A stretch of 64,000 nucleotides of DNA from Luteolibacter ambystomatis. GTDB taxonomy: Bacteria; Verrucomicrobiota; Verrucomicrobiia; Verrucomicrobiales; Akkermansiaceae. Under the pieces are notes generated by a model, which was given only the letters and a program-made list of their open reading frames with translations, ran no database searches and was not told where the DNA came from. Within the stretch, counting starts at the first letter, position 1, and each line of letters opens with the position of its first letter. The position numbers and the translations under genes were made by a program. Of this stretch, positions 1 to 8,244 are shown one piece after another. The DNA is taken from the NCBI RefSeq assembly GCF_018137965.1, contig NZ_CP073100.1, positions 186,001-250,000 on the forward strand. The letters run 5' to 3'.

Positions 1-2000
1 GCATAGCCCGTGCCGGTAGCGATGCGGGTGAGGAACTTCACCGTGCGAGCGGTGCCGTCCACCGCGAGGGCCGGTGGATTTGCAACGTCAGGGTCGGTGC
101 CGGAAATGTATTCTATTAGGGAGTCGACCCCGTCTCGATCCATATCCGAGTCCGGCGGGATCGTCCCGGCCAGCGGAGCGTGCGATTCTTCCCAGTCGTC
201 CGGCAGGCCGTTCTCATCGAGATCCAGGTTGAGGTTTTCGAGGAAGTCGCGTTTCGCCCAGCCGTTGTAGGTGATGCCATTCACGGTGAACGACGGGGCG
301 ATGGTGTCCGGACCGACCTTGCTGGCATACAGTCCCCACAACTCGGATGGGTGCGCATCCCAGCCACTCTGCACCTCACCGGTCAGGTAGGCGGTGGAGA
401 CATCCGGCTTGTTCTGGGTGACGTGGAAATCGAGGCCCAGGTTCGTGACCTGCCGTGGAGTCAGGCCTCCTAGAGCCGGGAATGCGGTTTCCCAGTGGTC
501 GTGGAAAAGCCGGTTCTGCGACCACTCGTGGACATAGAGCTTTTTCACCTGCCATGGCGGCAGTCCCTCGAGATCCGTCGCGGCATCCGCTGCGAGCGTG
601 TAAGCATCAATCACCGAGAGCGAGGTGGCGATGTGGTTCTGGTGGCCGTATTCACCGGTGGTGCCATGGGTCACGACGATCTCCGGCCGGTAGCGCCGGA
701 TGACGGTGGCCACGAAGCGCGCCGCTTTGACCCTTCCTTCGGCAACGCCAACGCCATCGACCACACCATCCGCCCACACGTCCCACGTGTCATTGAGCGT
801 GGAAGTCGGCTTGTCACGGAAACGCCCGAAGATCGGTTGGAAGCGTTCGCCATAGGTCCACAGCGCGTTGCGGAGTTCCGCTTCGCGGACCGGCGGGGAG
901 AGCGAGTTGTCACCGCTGGTCATGCTCAGTGCCACCACCGGCAGTTGCTTGACCTGGGTGTAGTAGGGATAGGTTCCTCCGAAGAAAATGCCCTCGTCAT
1001 CCGGGTGGGCGTTCACCACCAGCATCGCGGCCTTTGACGGACGGGGTAGCCAGGCTTTTCCAGATTCGTTCGCGCGCGGGTTGCTGCCGAGCCGGTATTC
1101 CTCGCTGTTAGGTAGACCGTCATGATCGGGATCACCGTTCGGCCCGTTGTCCGGATTCAGCGATCCTTGGTCGGTGGCGTCCAGTCCGTAGGCTTCCTCC
1201 CATTGGTCGGGCAGACCGTCGTGATCCGCATCCACGGCTGGATTCACGGTGGGAGTTGCAGTGATGAGCGTGCCTTTGTCCGAGGTGCCGGTGATGGGGA
1301 CGATGGTCACGCCGTTCTGAAAACCCAGGGTGCCGCCTGCTGCGGTGATCGTCGCACCGCTGGCGAAGCTGGAGAAGGTGGCGGCACTTTTGACCGTACC
1401 GCCACTGTCCTCGATCCAAAGCTGTCCGCGCGGAGAAAGCGTGACCGCAATGCCATTGAGCCGGCGTGTCGAAAGTCCGGACAGCACCTCCATCCGGCCG
1501 TTGATGATCTCGATGGAAGGAGACGGCCCTTCGCCATGGACATAGCCGCATTGGAGTTTCACGCCTCCATCGATCCGCAACGTTCCTCCGCTGTTGGTGG
1601 AGGCTTGGCCGATGCGGATGGAATCGCTGGTACTCAGCCGCGCGCACCAGGCACCGGGCATGTCCGGCGTGCCGGTGGTGAAGGTGAGCGTGGCGTGCTT
1701 GCCATCACCGGTGCCGATGAAAAAACGGTTGTAGGCTCCCGTGCTGGTCTGGGTGCCGATCAGGATGGCCGATTGGTCCAGGTTCCACACCGATGAGAGT
1801 CCGCCATTGAAGGCAAAGTCTCCGGGTGCCCGGGAAACGCCGTCCGGAAACAAATACGGTGTCGAGTTGGCCGGGACCGTTGCGGAGGTTTTCCACGCCG
1901 AAGGCCCGGTGAAGCCCAGATTCTCATACTGGGCCGCCATGGCGATGCCTCCGGCCGCGAGGGCGGCGCACAGGACAATGGCCGGACGGGGGGATACCAT
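1..2000 (-). CDS. Secreted PIG-L/LmbE-family deacetylase with calcium-repeat region (C terminus cut by window)
   Basis: The frame is open from an ATG at 2000 to the window edge, so about 666 residues are visible and the stop is missing. A hydrophobic signal-like stretch (residues 5-22, ending AMAA) is followed by about 230 residues of Gly/Thr-rich beta sequence. Asp-rich thrombospondin-3/EF-like repeats come next (DADHDGLPDQWEE near 255, a second near 285). The PIG-L fold then shows AHPDDE at 331-336 and HGTTGEYGHQNH at 445-456, which carry the usual Zn ligands. PIG-L enzymes deacetylate N-acetyl sugars; the substrate here is unknown. After the enzyme come another Asp repeat and the start of a module resembling the C termini of the two giant beta-repeat proteins in this window. 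No strong ribosome site precedes the start. Confidence 0.82.
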   Translation of the reverse strand, partial: MVSPRPAIVLCAALAAGGIAMAAQYENLGFTGPSAWKTSATVPANSTPYLFPDGVSRAPGDFAFNGGLSSVWNLDQSAILIGTQTSTGAYNRFFIGTGDGKHATLTFTTGTPDMPGAWCARLSTSDSIRIGQASTNSGGTLRIDGGVKLQCGYVHGEGPSPSIEIINGRMEVLSGLSTRRLNGIAVTLSPRGQLWIEDSGGTVKSAATFSSFASGATITAAGGTLGFQNGVTIVPITGTSDKGTLITATPTVNPAVDADHDGLPDQWEEAYGLDATDQGSLNPDNGPNGDPDHDGLPNSEEYRLGSNPRANESGKAWLPRPSKAAMLVVNAHPDDEGIFFGGTYPYYTQVKQLPVVALSMTSGDNSLSPPVREAELRNALWTYGERFQPIFGRFRDKPTSTLNDTWDVWADGVVDGVGVAEGRVKAARFVATVIRRYRPEIVVTHGTTGEYGHQNHIATSLSVIDAYTLAADAATDLEGLPPWQVKKLYVHEWSQNRLFHDHWETAFPALGGLTPRQVTNLGLDFHVTQNKPDVSTAYLTGEVQSGWDAHPSELWGLYASKVGPDTIAPSFTVNGITYNGWAKRDFLENLNLDLDENGLPDDWEESHAPLAGTIPPDSDMDRDGVDSLIEYISGTDPDVANPPALAVDGTARTVKFLTRIATGTGY

Positions 2001-2078
2001 GATTCATACCAGTTCCACAAATCCGCCAAAGCTGACCGGATGTCAGGCGGATTTTCCCAATATTCAGCCCCGTTCACG

Positions 2079-2110
2079 AAAAAGGCCCGGGGGTGAACCC
2101 CGGGCCTTTC
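2079..2110 (-). terminator. Rho-independent terminator after terC
   Basis: A GC stem (AAGGCCCGGGG paired with its complement across a short loop) is followed on the minus strand by TTTTTC. It lies 24 bases past the terC stop and closes the GYF-ebo-sufE-terC run. Confidence 0.85.
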
Positions 2111-2133
2111 GAGAAAACAGCATGTCCGACCGC

Positions 2134-2949
2134 TCAGATCTCGGCAGCAGCCGGAGCCTTGTCCTTCGAACGCAGCTTGAGATTGAGCAGTTCGACCGCC
2201 AGCGAGAACGCCATCGAGAAGTAGATGTAGCCCTTTGGAATGTGGAAGTGCAGGCCTTCCGCGATCAGTGCGGTGCCGATCAGGATCAGGAAGGACAGTG
2301 CGAGCATTTTGACCGACGGGTGCTTCGAGACGAAATTGCTGACCGAGCTGGAGGCCAGCATCATCACGGCGATGGAGATTACCACGGCGGTCATCATCAG
2401 CGACACGCGGGTTGGGTCGTTCACCATGCCCACGGCGGTGATCACCGAGTCCAGCGAGAACACGATGTCGATGATCGCGATCTGCACCAGCATCGCCCCG
2501 AAGCTGGCCGCGGCCTTCTTGGTGACGCCGTGTTCTTCCTCACCGTCCAGCTTGTGATGGATCTCCTTCGTGGACTTGTAGATCAGGAAGCCGCCACCGA
2601 CGAGCAGGATGAGATCCTTGAAGGAAATGCCGAGACGCCCGGAATGTTCCGCGGCAGCCGGCATCATGTCCCACAGGCTCGGGTGGACGTTGAAGTGGAA
2701 GAACGGCTCCTTCAGGCCCATGATCCAGGTGATCGAGAGCAGCAGGAGCAGCCGCGCGACCATGGCGAGACCGAGGCCGAGCAGGCGGCCTTTTTTCCGC
2801 TGATCTTCCGGCAGGCGGTCCACCAGGATCGAGATGAAAACGATGTTGTCGATGCCGAGGACGATCTCGAGCAAACTGAGGGTCAGCAAGGCTCCCCACG
2901 CCTGGGGATCGGAGAACCAGTGGAAATCGAGAAGGGAGGCGATCATCAT
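2134..2949 (-). CDS. TerC family integral membrane protein
   Basis: 271 residues with about seven hydrophobic segments. Both TerC signatures are present: LLEIVLGIDNIVFISIL near residues 25-42 and DIVFSLDSVITAVGM near 163-177, each with the acidic residues thought to bind a metal in the membrane. TerC/Alx/MeeF proteins export Mn2+ or support metal loading of secreted proteins; the older tellurite-resistance label is not evidence of that role here. A soluble His/Lys-rich stretch lies mid-protein. The start codon overlaps the sufE stop by four bases (ATGA), so the two are probably translationally coupled. It is the last gene before the terminator at 2079-2110. Confidence 0.9.
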   Translation of the reverse strand: MMIASLLDFHWFSDPQAWGALLTLSLLEIVLGIDNIVFISILVDRLPEDQRKKGRLLGLGLAMVARLLLLLSITWIMGLKEPFFHFNVHPSLWDMMPAAAEHSGRLGISFKDLILLVGGGFLIYKSTKEIHHKLDGEEEHGVTKKAAASFGAMLVQIAIIDIVFSLDSVITAVGMVNDPTRVSLMMTAVVISIAVMMLASSSVSNFVSKHPSVKMLALSFLILIGTALIAEGLHFHIPKGYIYFSMAFSLAVELLNLKLRSKDKAPAAAEI

Positions 2950-3365
2950 GCTTGGGAGGCGAAGTTCAGGGCACGTTGTTTCATTTGGGTGGCCATCAGA
3001 TTGAGCGCGTTCGCGCGGGTGGGCGCGAGGTGTTCCTTCAGGCCGGTCTGGTCCACGAACGAGAGGTCCGCGGTGAGAATTGCGTCGGGCGTCTCGTCAT
3101 CGAGCACCCGCACGAACAGCGCGATCATGCCCTTGGTGATGACGGAGTCGGAATCGGCGAGGTAGCGCACCTTGCCGTTTTCGAATGTCGCATCGAGCCA
3201 CACCTGTGATTGGCAGCCCTTGATCAGGTGCTCCGAATTGCGGGATTCCTCCGGCATCGGCGTCATCTTCCGGCCGAGGCCGATGACGTATTCGTAGCGC
3301 TCGGTCCAGTCCTGGAAGAGGCCGAGTTCGTCGAGGAGTTCCTGTTGCTTGGCGGCGATGCTCAT
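2946..3365 (-). CDS. sufE: SufE family cysteine desulfurase sulfur acceptor
   Basis: 139 residues, the normal SufE length. The active-site cysteine is C51 in LIKGCQSQVWL, the conserved SufE motif, with the later SDSVITKGMIAL segment also typical. SufE takes persulfide sulfur from a SufS-type desulfurase and passes it to Fe-S cluster assembly in the cytoplasm. No sufS, sufBCD or iscS gene lies nearby; instead sufE follows eboC by 52 bases and overlaps terC, so it may be expressed with those membrane proteins. ATG start. Confidence 0.92.
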   Translation of the reverse strand: MSIAAKQQELLDELGLFQDWTERYEYVIGLGRKMTPMPEESRNSEHLIKGCQSQVWLDATFENGKVRYLADSDSVITKGMIALFVRVLDDETPDAILTADLSFVDQTGLKEHLAPTRANALNLMATQMKQRALNFASQA

Positions 3366-3417
3366 TGCGCGCGGGCTTTTTCCCCCGCACGTCGGATTTC
3401 CGCAACCCCGCAGTTCC

Positions 3418-4434
3418 TCATGTGGCGGAGGCCACGGCCTGCAGGCGGCGGCCGGTCATGAAGGCCAGGGCGGGCAGAACCACCGTATTTACAAGGACCG
3501 GGTGGGCCCAGAGCGTGTTCCCGGCGGGCACGAGGGCCATGGCGATTGGAAACGCCGCGATCCATTCCACCAGTGGAATCCCGGCCAGAAAGCCGGAAAC
3601 CGTGACCTGCACCGAGTGGCGGCGGACCAGCAGCGGGATGGTCCAGGCGAGAAACGGAACCGCTCCCGCCAGCGTGAAAATGGGATCACGCGGCAGCCAG
3701 AAACCGCCGATGAAAACCAGAGGCATGAAGATCAGGATGCGCGCGATCTGCCTCGGGAGCGCGGGTGGATTCGGAACACTCTCATAGCGGGCATTCAGGG
3801 AAAGCCCGACGATGTAGCAGAACAATCCGGCGGCATGCAGGGCGATGATGCCCACCGCGCGCAGTGTCAATGCGTGTGCGTCATGCATCACGAATGCGCG
3901 ATCATCATGGGCGAGTAACTGCCGCGCCATTGCAAAGGTATCGAGATGGCCGTCCTTCATCACCACCGAGAGGAATCCCAACACTGGCAGCAGCGCGCGG
4001 CAAAGCCCCATCGGGATCACCGGCCACACTGCTTTCTTGTGCCAGCGGGTGTAGATCACGATCAGCACCGCGATCGCTCCGGCGGCCACCGCGCACGGCC
4101 AGCCCATGAGGAACGCGAAGATCACACCGAGACCGATGAAACGGATCGCCCGCAACTGGTACGAGAGCGGCGTGAAGAGGCCGCTGGGCAGGGCGCGTTC
4201 CGGGCGGTGCTTCGCATCCCACTCACGGTCATGCCAGTCATTGAAGAAATTCCCGCCGATGTAGAGCAGCACGCCGGAAAGGGCGAGGACCGCTCCCTTC
4301 AGCAACAGCCCCCGCGTATCCTGTGCGCCGCACACCCACGCGCCCAGCGCGATGCCGAGCCAGACATTGGAAATCACGCTCGGCACGTTCGCGATCCGCG
4401 CGGTGGCCAGCCAGCCATGGAGTTTCGGATTCAT
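3418..4434 (-). CDS. eboC: UbiA-like prenyltransferase-fold protein EboC
   Basis: 338 residues with about nine hydrophobic helices. The first UbiA aspartate motif is clear: NFFNDWHDREWD at 62-73 followed by RPERALPSG at 78-86, where Mg2+ and prenyl diphosphate bind in true UbiA enzymes. The second Asp-rich loop is poorly preserved (SLNARYESVPN), as expected if this is EboC and not a quinone or chlorophyll prenyltransferase. The EboC name rests mainly on the adjacent, convincing eboE, 43 bases upstream. Ebo proteins are linked to moving a secondary metabolite precursor across the inner membrane (scytonemin monomer in cyanobacteria). The family call is firm; the EboC call is moderate. Confidence 0.78.
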   Translation of the reverse strand: MNPKLHGWLATARIANVPSVISNVWLGIALGAWVCGAQDTRGLLLKGAVLALSGVLLYIGGNFFNDWHDREWDAKHRPERALPSGLFTPLSYQLRAIRFIGLGVIFAFLMGWPCAVAAGAIAVLIVIYTRWHKKAVWPVIPMGLCRALLPVLGFLSVVMKDGHLDTFAMARQLLAHDDRAFVMHDAHALTLRAVGIIALHAAGLFCYIVGLSLNARYESVPNPPALPRQIARILIFMPLVFIGGFWLPRDPIFTLAGAVPFLAWTIPLLVRRHSVQVTVSGFLAGIPLVEWIAAFPIAMALVPAGNTLWAHPVLVNTVVLPALAFMTGRRLQAVASAT

Positions 4435-4477
4435 TTCTTCAAGTAACCTCTAACTTCCAACCTATAACCGACGGCTT

Positions 4478-5617
4478 CTAACACTCCCCCAGCACCCACC
4501 GGTATTCTGCGGCGATCTGTTCCACCACCGGGCGATGCAGGTTCTGGGGCAATACGCCCCAGGTGTAGGTCTCGATTTCGTAGTGCGTGCAGGCATCCGG
4601 ATGATCGCGACGCCATGCGAGCACATCGCGGACCTGCTGGCGGGTCGAGCGCAGCGGTGGGGCGGGTTCTGCATCGAGCGGGATGTGGAAATGAACGCGC
4701 CATTCCTCGGCCGTGGCACCCTCCGTTTGCAACGCGGCGAGGCCGTCCGGCAGATCAACAAAGCGCCGGATGCCGCCATCCGGTTGACGGGCCAACACCT
4801 GGTGGAAATAGATCGGCTCATCGAAGGCGGCCAATGCCCGCACGGCTTCCGGATCGCGGGGATCCAGCGCGATGGCGGACGAGAGATGGATTTTGGAAAT
4901 CCGCAGCCCGGCGGCGATCAGCGCATCCAGCGAAGTCCGGGCATCCTCGTATTGCAACGCGAAGTGGCAGGCATCATAGTTGATCCCGAGCCGCCTCAGC
5001 AGTCGCGTGGGGTCCGGCGAAACAGCCTTCATGCGCTCGAAGAACCGCAGCGTTTCCGCCGTGTTTTCGAAATGCCCCAATGGCTCCGGCTCCAGCCCGA
5101 GATGGAAATCGCGGCCGGTTTTCTCCGAAAGCTCGTCAAGAAACAGGGCCAGCTCCTCCAGGTGCGCGAAGATCGGAATTTCCTCCGCATGGAAGGTCTT
5201 GTGCGAGCCGGGCAGGGTGGACACGGAGCCATCCACACCCTCCGGCAGGATCGCCGCGAGGATGGTGAAGAGGTCCTTGGTGTAGTCGAGCCGCTCGCGC
5301 GTGGCCCAGTCCGGCTGGAACACCTTTTCCTTCACCCGAGTGGTGTGGAAGTCGCCGTAGGGGAAACCATTGATCGTGAACACATAGGCATTCTCCGATT
5401 CCAGCCAGCGCTTGAATTCCTCCAGCGTGGTGCCTTCCAGCAGTTCCTTCGCCGCGCGGGCGGCCAGACGCAGGCCGATGGCGTAGGGTTCGCTCCTCGA
5501 GCCGACCGAATCCCGCACCGCCATCGTATGCGTGGAGATCGCCGTGAACGTGTCCGCCCAGCTCTCCGCCGGATGGATGTTGGTGCAGTAGGCCAGATGC
5601 CCGGAGCCGAAACGCAT
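4478..5617 (-). CDS. eboE: Metabolite traffic protein EboE (TIM-barrel, xylose-isomerase-like)
   Basis: The frame opens further upstream at a GTG (5644), but EboE proteins begin at the segment seen here, MRFGSGHLAYCTNIHPAESW, so the ATG at 5617 is preferred (379 residues). Other EboE hallmarks are YVFTINGFPYGDFH, TRVKEKVFQPDW and SVSTLPGSHK in the first half, with barrel strands ending in ELALFLDEL and LGLEPEPLG. These are xylose-isomerase-like barrels of unknown chemistry. The gene sits 54 bases after a GYF protein and 43 before eboC. No eboA, B, D or F was seen in the window. Confidence 0.87.
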   Translation of the reverse strand: MRFGSGHLAYCTNIHPAESWADTFTAISTHTMAVRDSVGSRSEPYAIGLRLAARAAKELLEGTTLEEFKRWLESENAYVFTINGFPYGDFHTTRVKEKVFQPDWATRERLDYTKDLFTILAAILPEGVDGSVSTLPGSHKTFHAEEIPIFAHLEELALFLDELSEKTGRDFHLGLEPEPLGHFENTAETLRFFERMKAVSPDPTRLLRRLGINYDACHFALQYEDARTSLDALIAAGLRISKIHLSSAIALDPRDPEAVRALAAFDEPIYFHQVLARQPDGGIRRFVDLPDGLAALQTEGATAEEWRVHFHIPLDAEPAPPLRSTRQQVRDVLAWRRDHPDACTHYEIETYTWGVLPQNLHRPVVEQIAAEYRWVLGEC

Positions 5618-5671
5618 GCCACAGGGTGGGGAAGGATTTCCCACCGGGCAAGCGCGGGAATGCCAGTGGAT

Positions 5672-6130
5672 TTACCCGTCCTTGCGCTCGGACTGGGCTT
5701 CGGCGATGTCCGCCAGAATCCGGATCAGATACCGCACGCCGAGTGCGCCCAGGCAGCCGACACTTGCGGTGCCGAGAGCCGACCAGGCGACGGGCCAGAA
5801 GGGCACCAACGGCAGCGCCATGGCCGTGTAGAGCTGATATAGGGCGGTACCGAGGGTGACCAGAATCACGCAACGGGAGAGTCCGTCGATCCACATCCGC
5901 TCCGTGGCGTAGCGGGACGGCTTGGACGGCGCGATATCGATTTTGGGAAACAAGGCGATTAGCGGTACCCAGCCTGATTGGTGTCCGACGTTTTCCGGCC
6001 TCACTCCCCGGTCAGCCAATGCCAGATAGTTCTTGCGGTCGATTTCCCGCGGAAGCTGGCGCTCGATTTCCTCCCGGCTGAAGGGACCGCGGATGTCGCC
6101 GGACTCGGACTGGCGGATGTAGAATTTCAT
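5672..6130 (-). CDS. GYF_2-domain protein with two C-terminal membrane segments
   Basis: 152 residues. The N terminus (MKFYIRQSESGDIRGPFSREEI) is a GYF_2-type domain: an aromatic start, then a GPFS-type turn and a loop ending GWVPLIALFP. Two hydrophobic helices follow (about 90-110 and 118-138). Such proteins are common in Verrucomicrobiota and Planctomycetota and are presumed to bind proline-rich partners; no substrate is known. It is the first gene of a five-gene minus-strand run with gaps of 55 bases or less. A second GYF_2 domain occurs in the protein at 6595-7587. Confidence 0.75.
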   Translation of the reverse strand: MKFYIRQSESGDIRGPFSREEIERQLPREIDRKNYLALADRGVRPENVGHQSGWVPLIALFPKIDIAPSKPSRYATERMWIDGLSRCVILVTLGTALYQLYTAMALPLVPFWPVAWSALGTASVGCLGALGVRYLIRILADIAEAQSERKDG

Positions 6131-6267
6131 GGGGCGGGCTGATGGAGTCGATAAAGGAAAGGCCTGTCAATGGAACGGTCATGATAACGGTCCTGCCCGG
6201 CCATCCGCACTTGCCTCGGTGATTTCTTTGTGTAAGCGTGATACAGGGCAGAAAGCCCTTTACGGTC

Positions 6268-6588
6268 ATGAAAGAGCTCCTGGATGCCTGGCGGTCGGTG
6301 GATCGCAACAAAATCGCGGTGCTTCTCAGCGTGATCCCCGGTCTGGGACACCTCTACAAGCATCACTACCTGGATGGTCTGGCGATTCTCGTCGCTGGCA
6401 ATGCCATGATGGTTTTCGTCGCCCTCTGGCTGGCGATCGCCACGGTCGGTCTGTCGCTGATCCTTGTTCCGGCGATCTGGATGGCAGGGGTGGCCTACTC
6501 CGCCTACTACGCGGAGGACAAACACGGCACCCACCCCTACCTGCACGTCTGGGAGATGAAGCTCTCCCAGTTTTTCCATCGACGGTGA
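6268..6588 (+). CDS. Small integral membrane protein
   Basis: 106 residues from the ATG at 6268; a GTG at 6238 would add ten residues (MIQGRKPFTV) that do not look conserved. It has three hydrophobic stretches. The segment LLSVIPGLGHLYKHHYLDGLAIL resembles the start of TM2-like or DUF5683-like proteins, which carry a PG.GQ/H.Y..... turn. The C terminus is soluble (EDKHGTHPYLHVWEMKLSQF). Function unknown. It is the only plus-strand gene between two minus-strand blocks and converges on the AIM24 gene. Confidence 0.7.
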   Translation: MKELLDAWRSVDRNKIAVLLSVIPGLGHLYKHHYLDGLAILVAGNAMMVFVALWLAIATVGLSLILVPAIWMAGVAYSAYYAEDKHGTHPYLHVWEMKLSQFFHRR

Positions 6589-6594
6589 GGTGCG

Positions 6595-7587
6595 TCAGTC
6601 TCCGAAGATATTGCCGAGACCGCCGAGCACCGATCCCTCGCCCTTGCCTGACGCATACATTCCGGTGATGCGCTGGGCGAGGCGGGCGAAGGGCATGCTC
6701 TGGAGCCAGACCGTGCCATGACCCTGGAGGGTGGCGAGGAACAAGCCCTCGCCGCCGAACACCATCGACTTCAGGTTGCCGGCGCGCTGGATGTCATACT
6801 GGATGCCGCTGGTGAAGGCGACCAGGCAGCCGGTGTCCACGAACAGGCGCTCGCCCTTGAGTTCCTTTCGGATCACGGTGCCACCGGCATGGACGAAGGC
6901 CATGCCATCACCCTGCAAACGCTGGAGGATGAAGCCCTCGCCACCGAAGAGGCCCGCACCGAGCTTCTTGTTGAACGCGATGCCTACCTGCGTACCGAGT
7001 GCCGCGCAGAGAAAGGCGTCCTTTTCGCACAGCAGTTCACCCCCGACGCTGGAGAGATCCACCGGCACGACCGTTCCCGGATAGGGGGCGGCGAAAGTGA
7101 CCTTCTTCTTGCCCGCGCCGCGGTTGGTGAAGTGGGTCATGAAGATGGATTCACCGGTGAGCGCGCGTTTGCCCACGGCCATCAGTTTGCCCATGAAGCC
7201 GCTGTCCGGCGTGGAGCCGTCGCCCATCTTGGTTTCGAAGGCGATGCCGTCCTCCATGTAGTTCATGGCCCCGGCTTCCGCGATGACCGTTTCACTCGGA
7301 TCGAGTTCGATTTCCACCATCTGGATGGATTCACCGTGGATCTCGTAATCGATCTCATGGGAACGCTTGCCCCGGGCTGAGGTGGCTCCTGGTGGCAGCG
7401 GCGGGGGCGCGGCGGCGGTTTTGAAGAGATCGGGCAGGACCTTGGCTGCTGGTTCCCAACCCGCCATACCCTCCGTCCACACCACGGTGGAGGCGGTGAT
7501 GGTGCCGGATTCGATCAGTTCGTTGAGATTTTCCTCCGAAGTGGAGGCGGTGCTGCCGGAGGCGGAGTGGTAGTGCCACGTTTTCAT
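6595..7587 (-). CDS. GYF_2 plus AIM24/TIGR00266 family protein
   Basis: 330 residues in two parts. Residues 1-60 are a GYF_2-like domain ([11 protein letters not shown]..., then [18 protein letters not shown]). A Pro/Gly linker leads to a TIGR00266/AIM24 beta-helix-like domain from about 77 to 325: [31 protein letters not shown] and [13 protein letters not shown] are all typical. AIM24 domains form beta-sandwich barrels of unknown activity; the mitochondrial member helps organise inner-membrane complexes. The C terminus is Gly-rich. It stands alone on the minus strand, converging on the small membrane gene at 6268-6588. Confidence 0.85.
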   Translation of the reverse strand: MKTWHYHSASGSTASTSEENLNELIESGTITASTVVWTEGMAGWEPAAKVLPDLFKTAAAPPPLPPGATSARGKRSHEIDYEIHGESIQMVEIELDPSETVIAEAGAMNYMEDGIAFETKMGDGSTPDSGFMGKLMAVGKRALTGESIFMTHFTNRGAGKKKVTFAAPYPGTVVPVDLSSVGGELLCEKDAFLCAALGTQVGIAFNKKLGAGLFGGEGFILQRLQGDGMAFVHAGGTVIRKELKGERLFVDTGCLVAFTSGIQYDIQRAGNLKSMVFGGEGLFLATLQGHGTVWLQSMPFARLAQRITGMYASGKGEGSVLGGLGNIFGD

Positions 7588-7664
7588 GATCGCGTCATGC
7601 TAGACGGATCACGCGGTCAGGCAATTAGGAGAATGCGGCGAAAATGGAATCGGCTTAAGAGCGC

Positions 7665-7741
7665 AAGGAGCAGGGACATTCTTGTCCCGTCTCTGAAACT
7701 GCCAGAAAATGAAAAACGGGACAGGAATGTCCCTGCTCCTT
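7665..7741. repeat. REPIN-like inverted pair, family A
   Basis: Two 26-base arms (7665-7690 and 7716-7741) are inverted copies with one mismatch, separated by 25 bases. Each arm is itself a hairpin built on GGGACA...TGTCCC. This nested architecture is that of a REPIN (two REP hairpins in opposite orientation). It fills the gap between the AIM24 start and the dCMP deaminase stop. No RAYT transposase is in the window. Confidence 0.85.
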
Positions 7742-7743
7742 GA

Positions 7744-8178
7744 TCATCCCAGCGGGAAATCCGTCACCTGCTCCAGCTTGATCCCGTAGAGCTGGGCGAT
7801 CAGCGGGGCATCCGAGGCGTGGTAAACCTCGCGGTAGTAGATCTCCTTGATGCCGTAGGCGCAGAGGGTCTGCATGCAGGCGGTGCAGGGCATGGTGGTG
7901 GTGGCCACGATCTTCGCTTCGCCACGGCGGAACAGGCTGCACAGGTTGATTTCCGCGTGCAGCATGAACTTCTGCCGCGCCTCGCGGTCGTCCCAGAATC
8001 CGGGTGGAGCCTCGAATCCGGGAGCCAGACCATTGTAGGCGGTGCCGATCACCCGGTTGTCGAAATCGAGCGCGGCGGCCCCGACCTTCCGGTAGGGGTC
8101 TTCCGAGCGCAGGCTGGCCACATGGGCCAGCGCCATGGCGTATTGCGGGATCGACAGGCGGGACACGCCCCGAGGCAT
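7744..8178 (-). CDS. Deoxycytidylate deaminase-like protein (CDA fold)
   Basis: 144 residues from the ATG at 8178; an upstream in-frame start at 8325 would add a low-complexity Arg/Gly stretch running into the divergent rarD gene and is rejected. The Zn site is complete: HAE at 74-76 and PCTAC at 97-101. The order matches dCMP/ComE-type deaminases, which convert dCMP to dUMP for thymidylate supply; a related CDA-fold substrate is possible. A thymidylate kinase gene lies 2.5 kb away but is not in the same operon. The stop abuts the REPIN-like repeat at 7665-7741. Confidence 0.8.
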   Translation of the reverse strand: MPRGVSRLSIPQYAMALAHVASLRSEDPYRKVGAAALDFDNRVIGTAYNGLAPGFEAPPGFWDDREARQKFMLHAEINLCSLFRRGEAKIVATTTMPCTACMQTLCAYGIKEIYYREVYHASDAPLIAQLYGIKLEQVTDFPLG

Positions 8179-8244
8179 AGCGGCGCGCGCCGATTCCGGA
8201 AATGGAAATTTGCCAGATCGCCCGCCACCGCTTTTCCTCCCGGC

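Noticed and set aside
2134..2949. Tellurite resistance function for the TerC-family gene
   Set aside because: No other ter genes are present; the family is broader and metal export or membrane roles are more likely.
4478..5617. Sugar isomerase in carbohydrate metabolism
   Set aside because: The barrel resembles xylose isomerase, but sequence landmarks and the adjacent UbiA-like gene fit EboE better.
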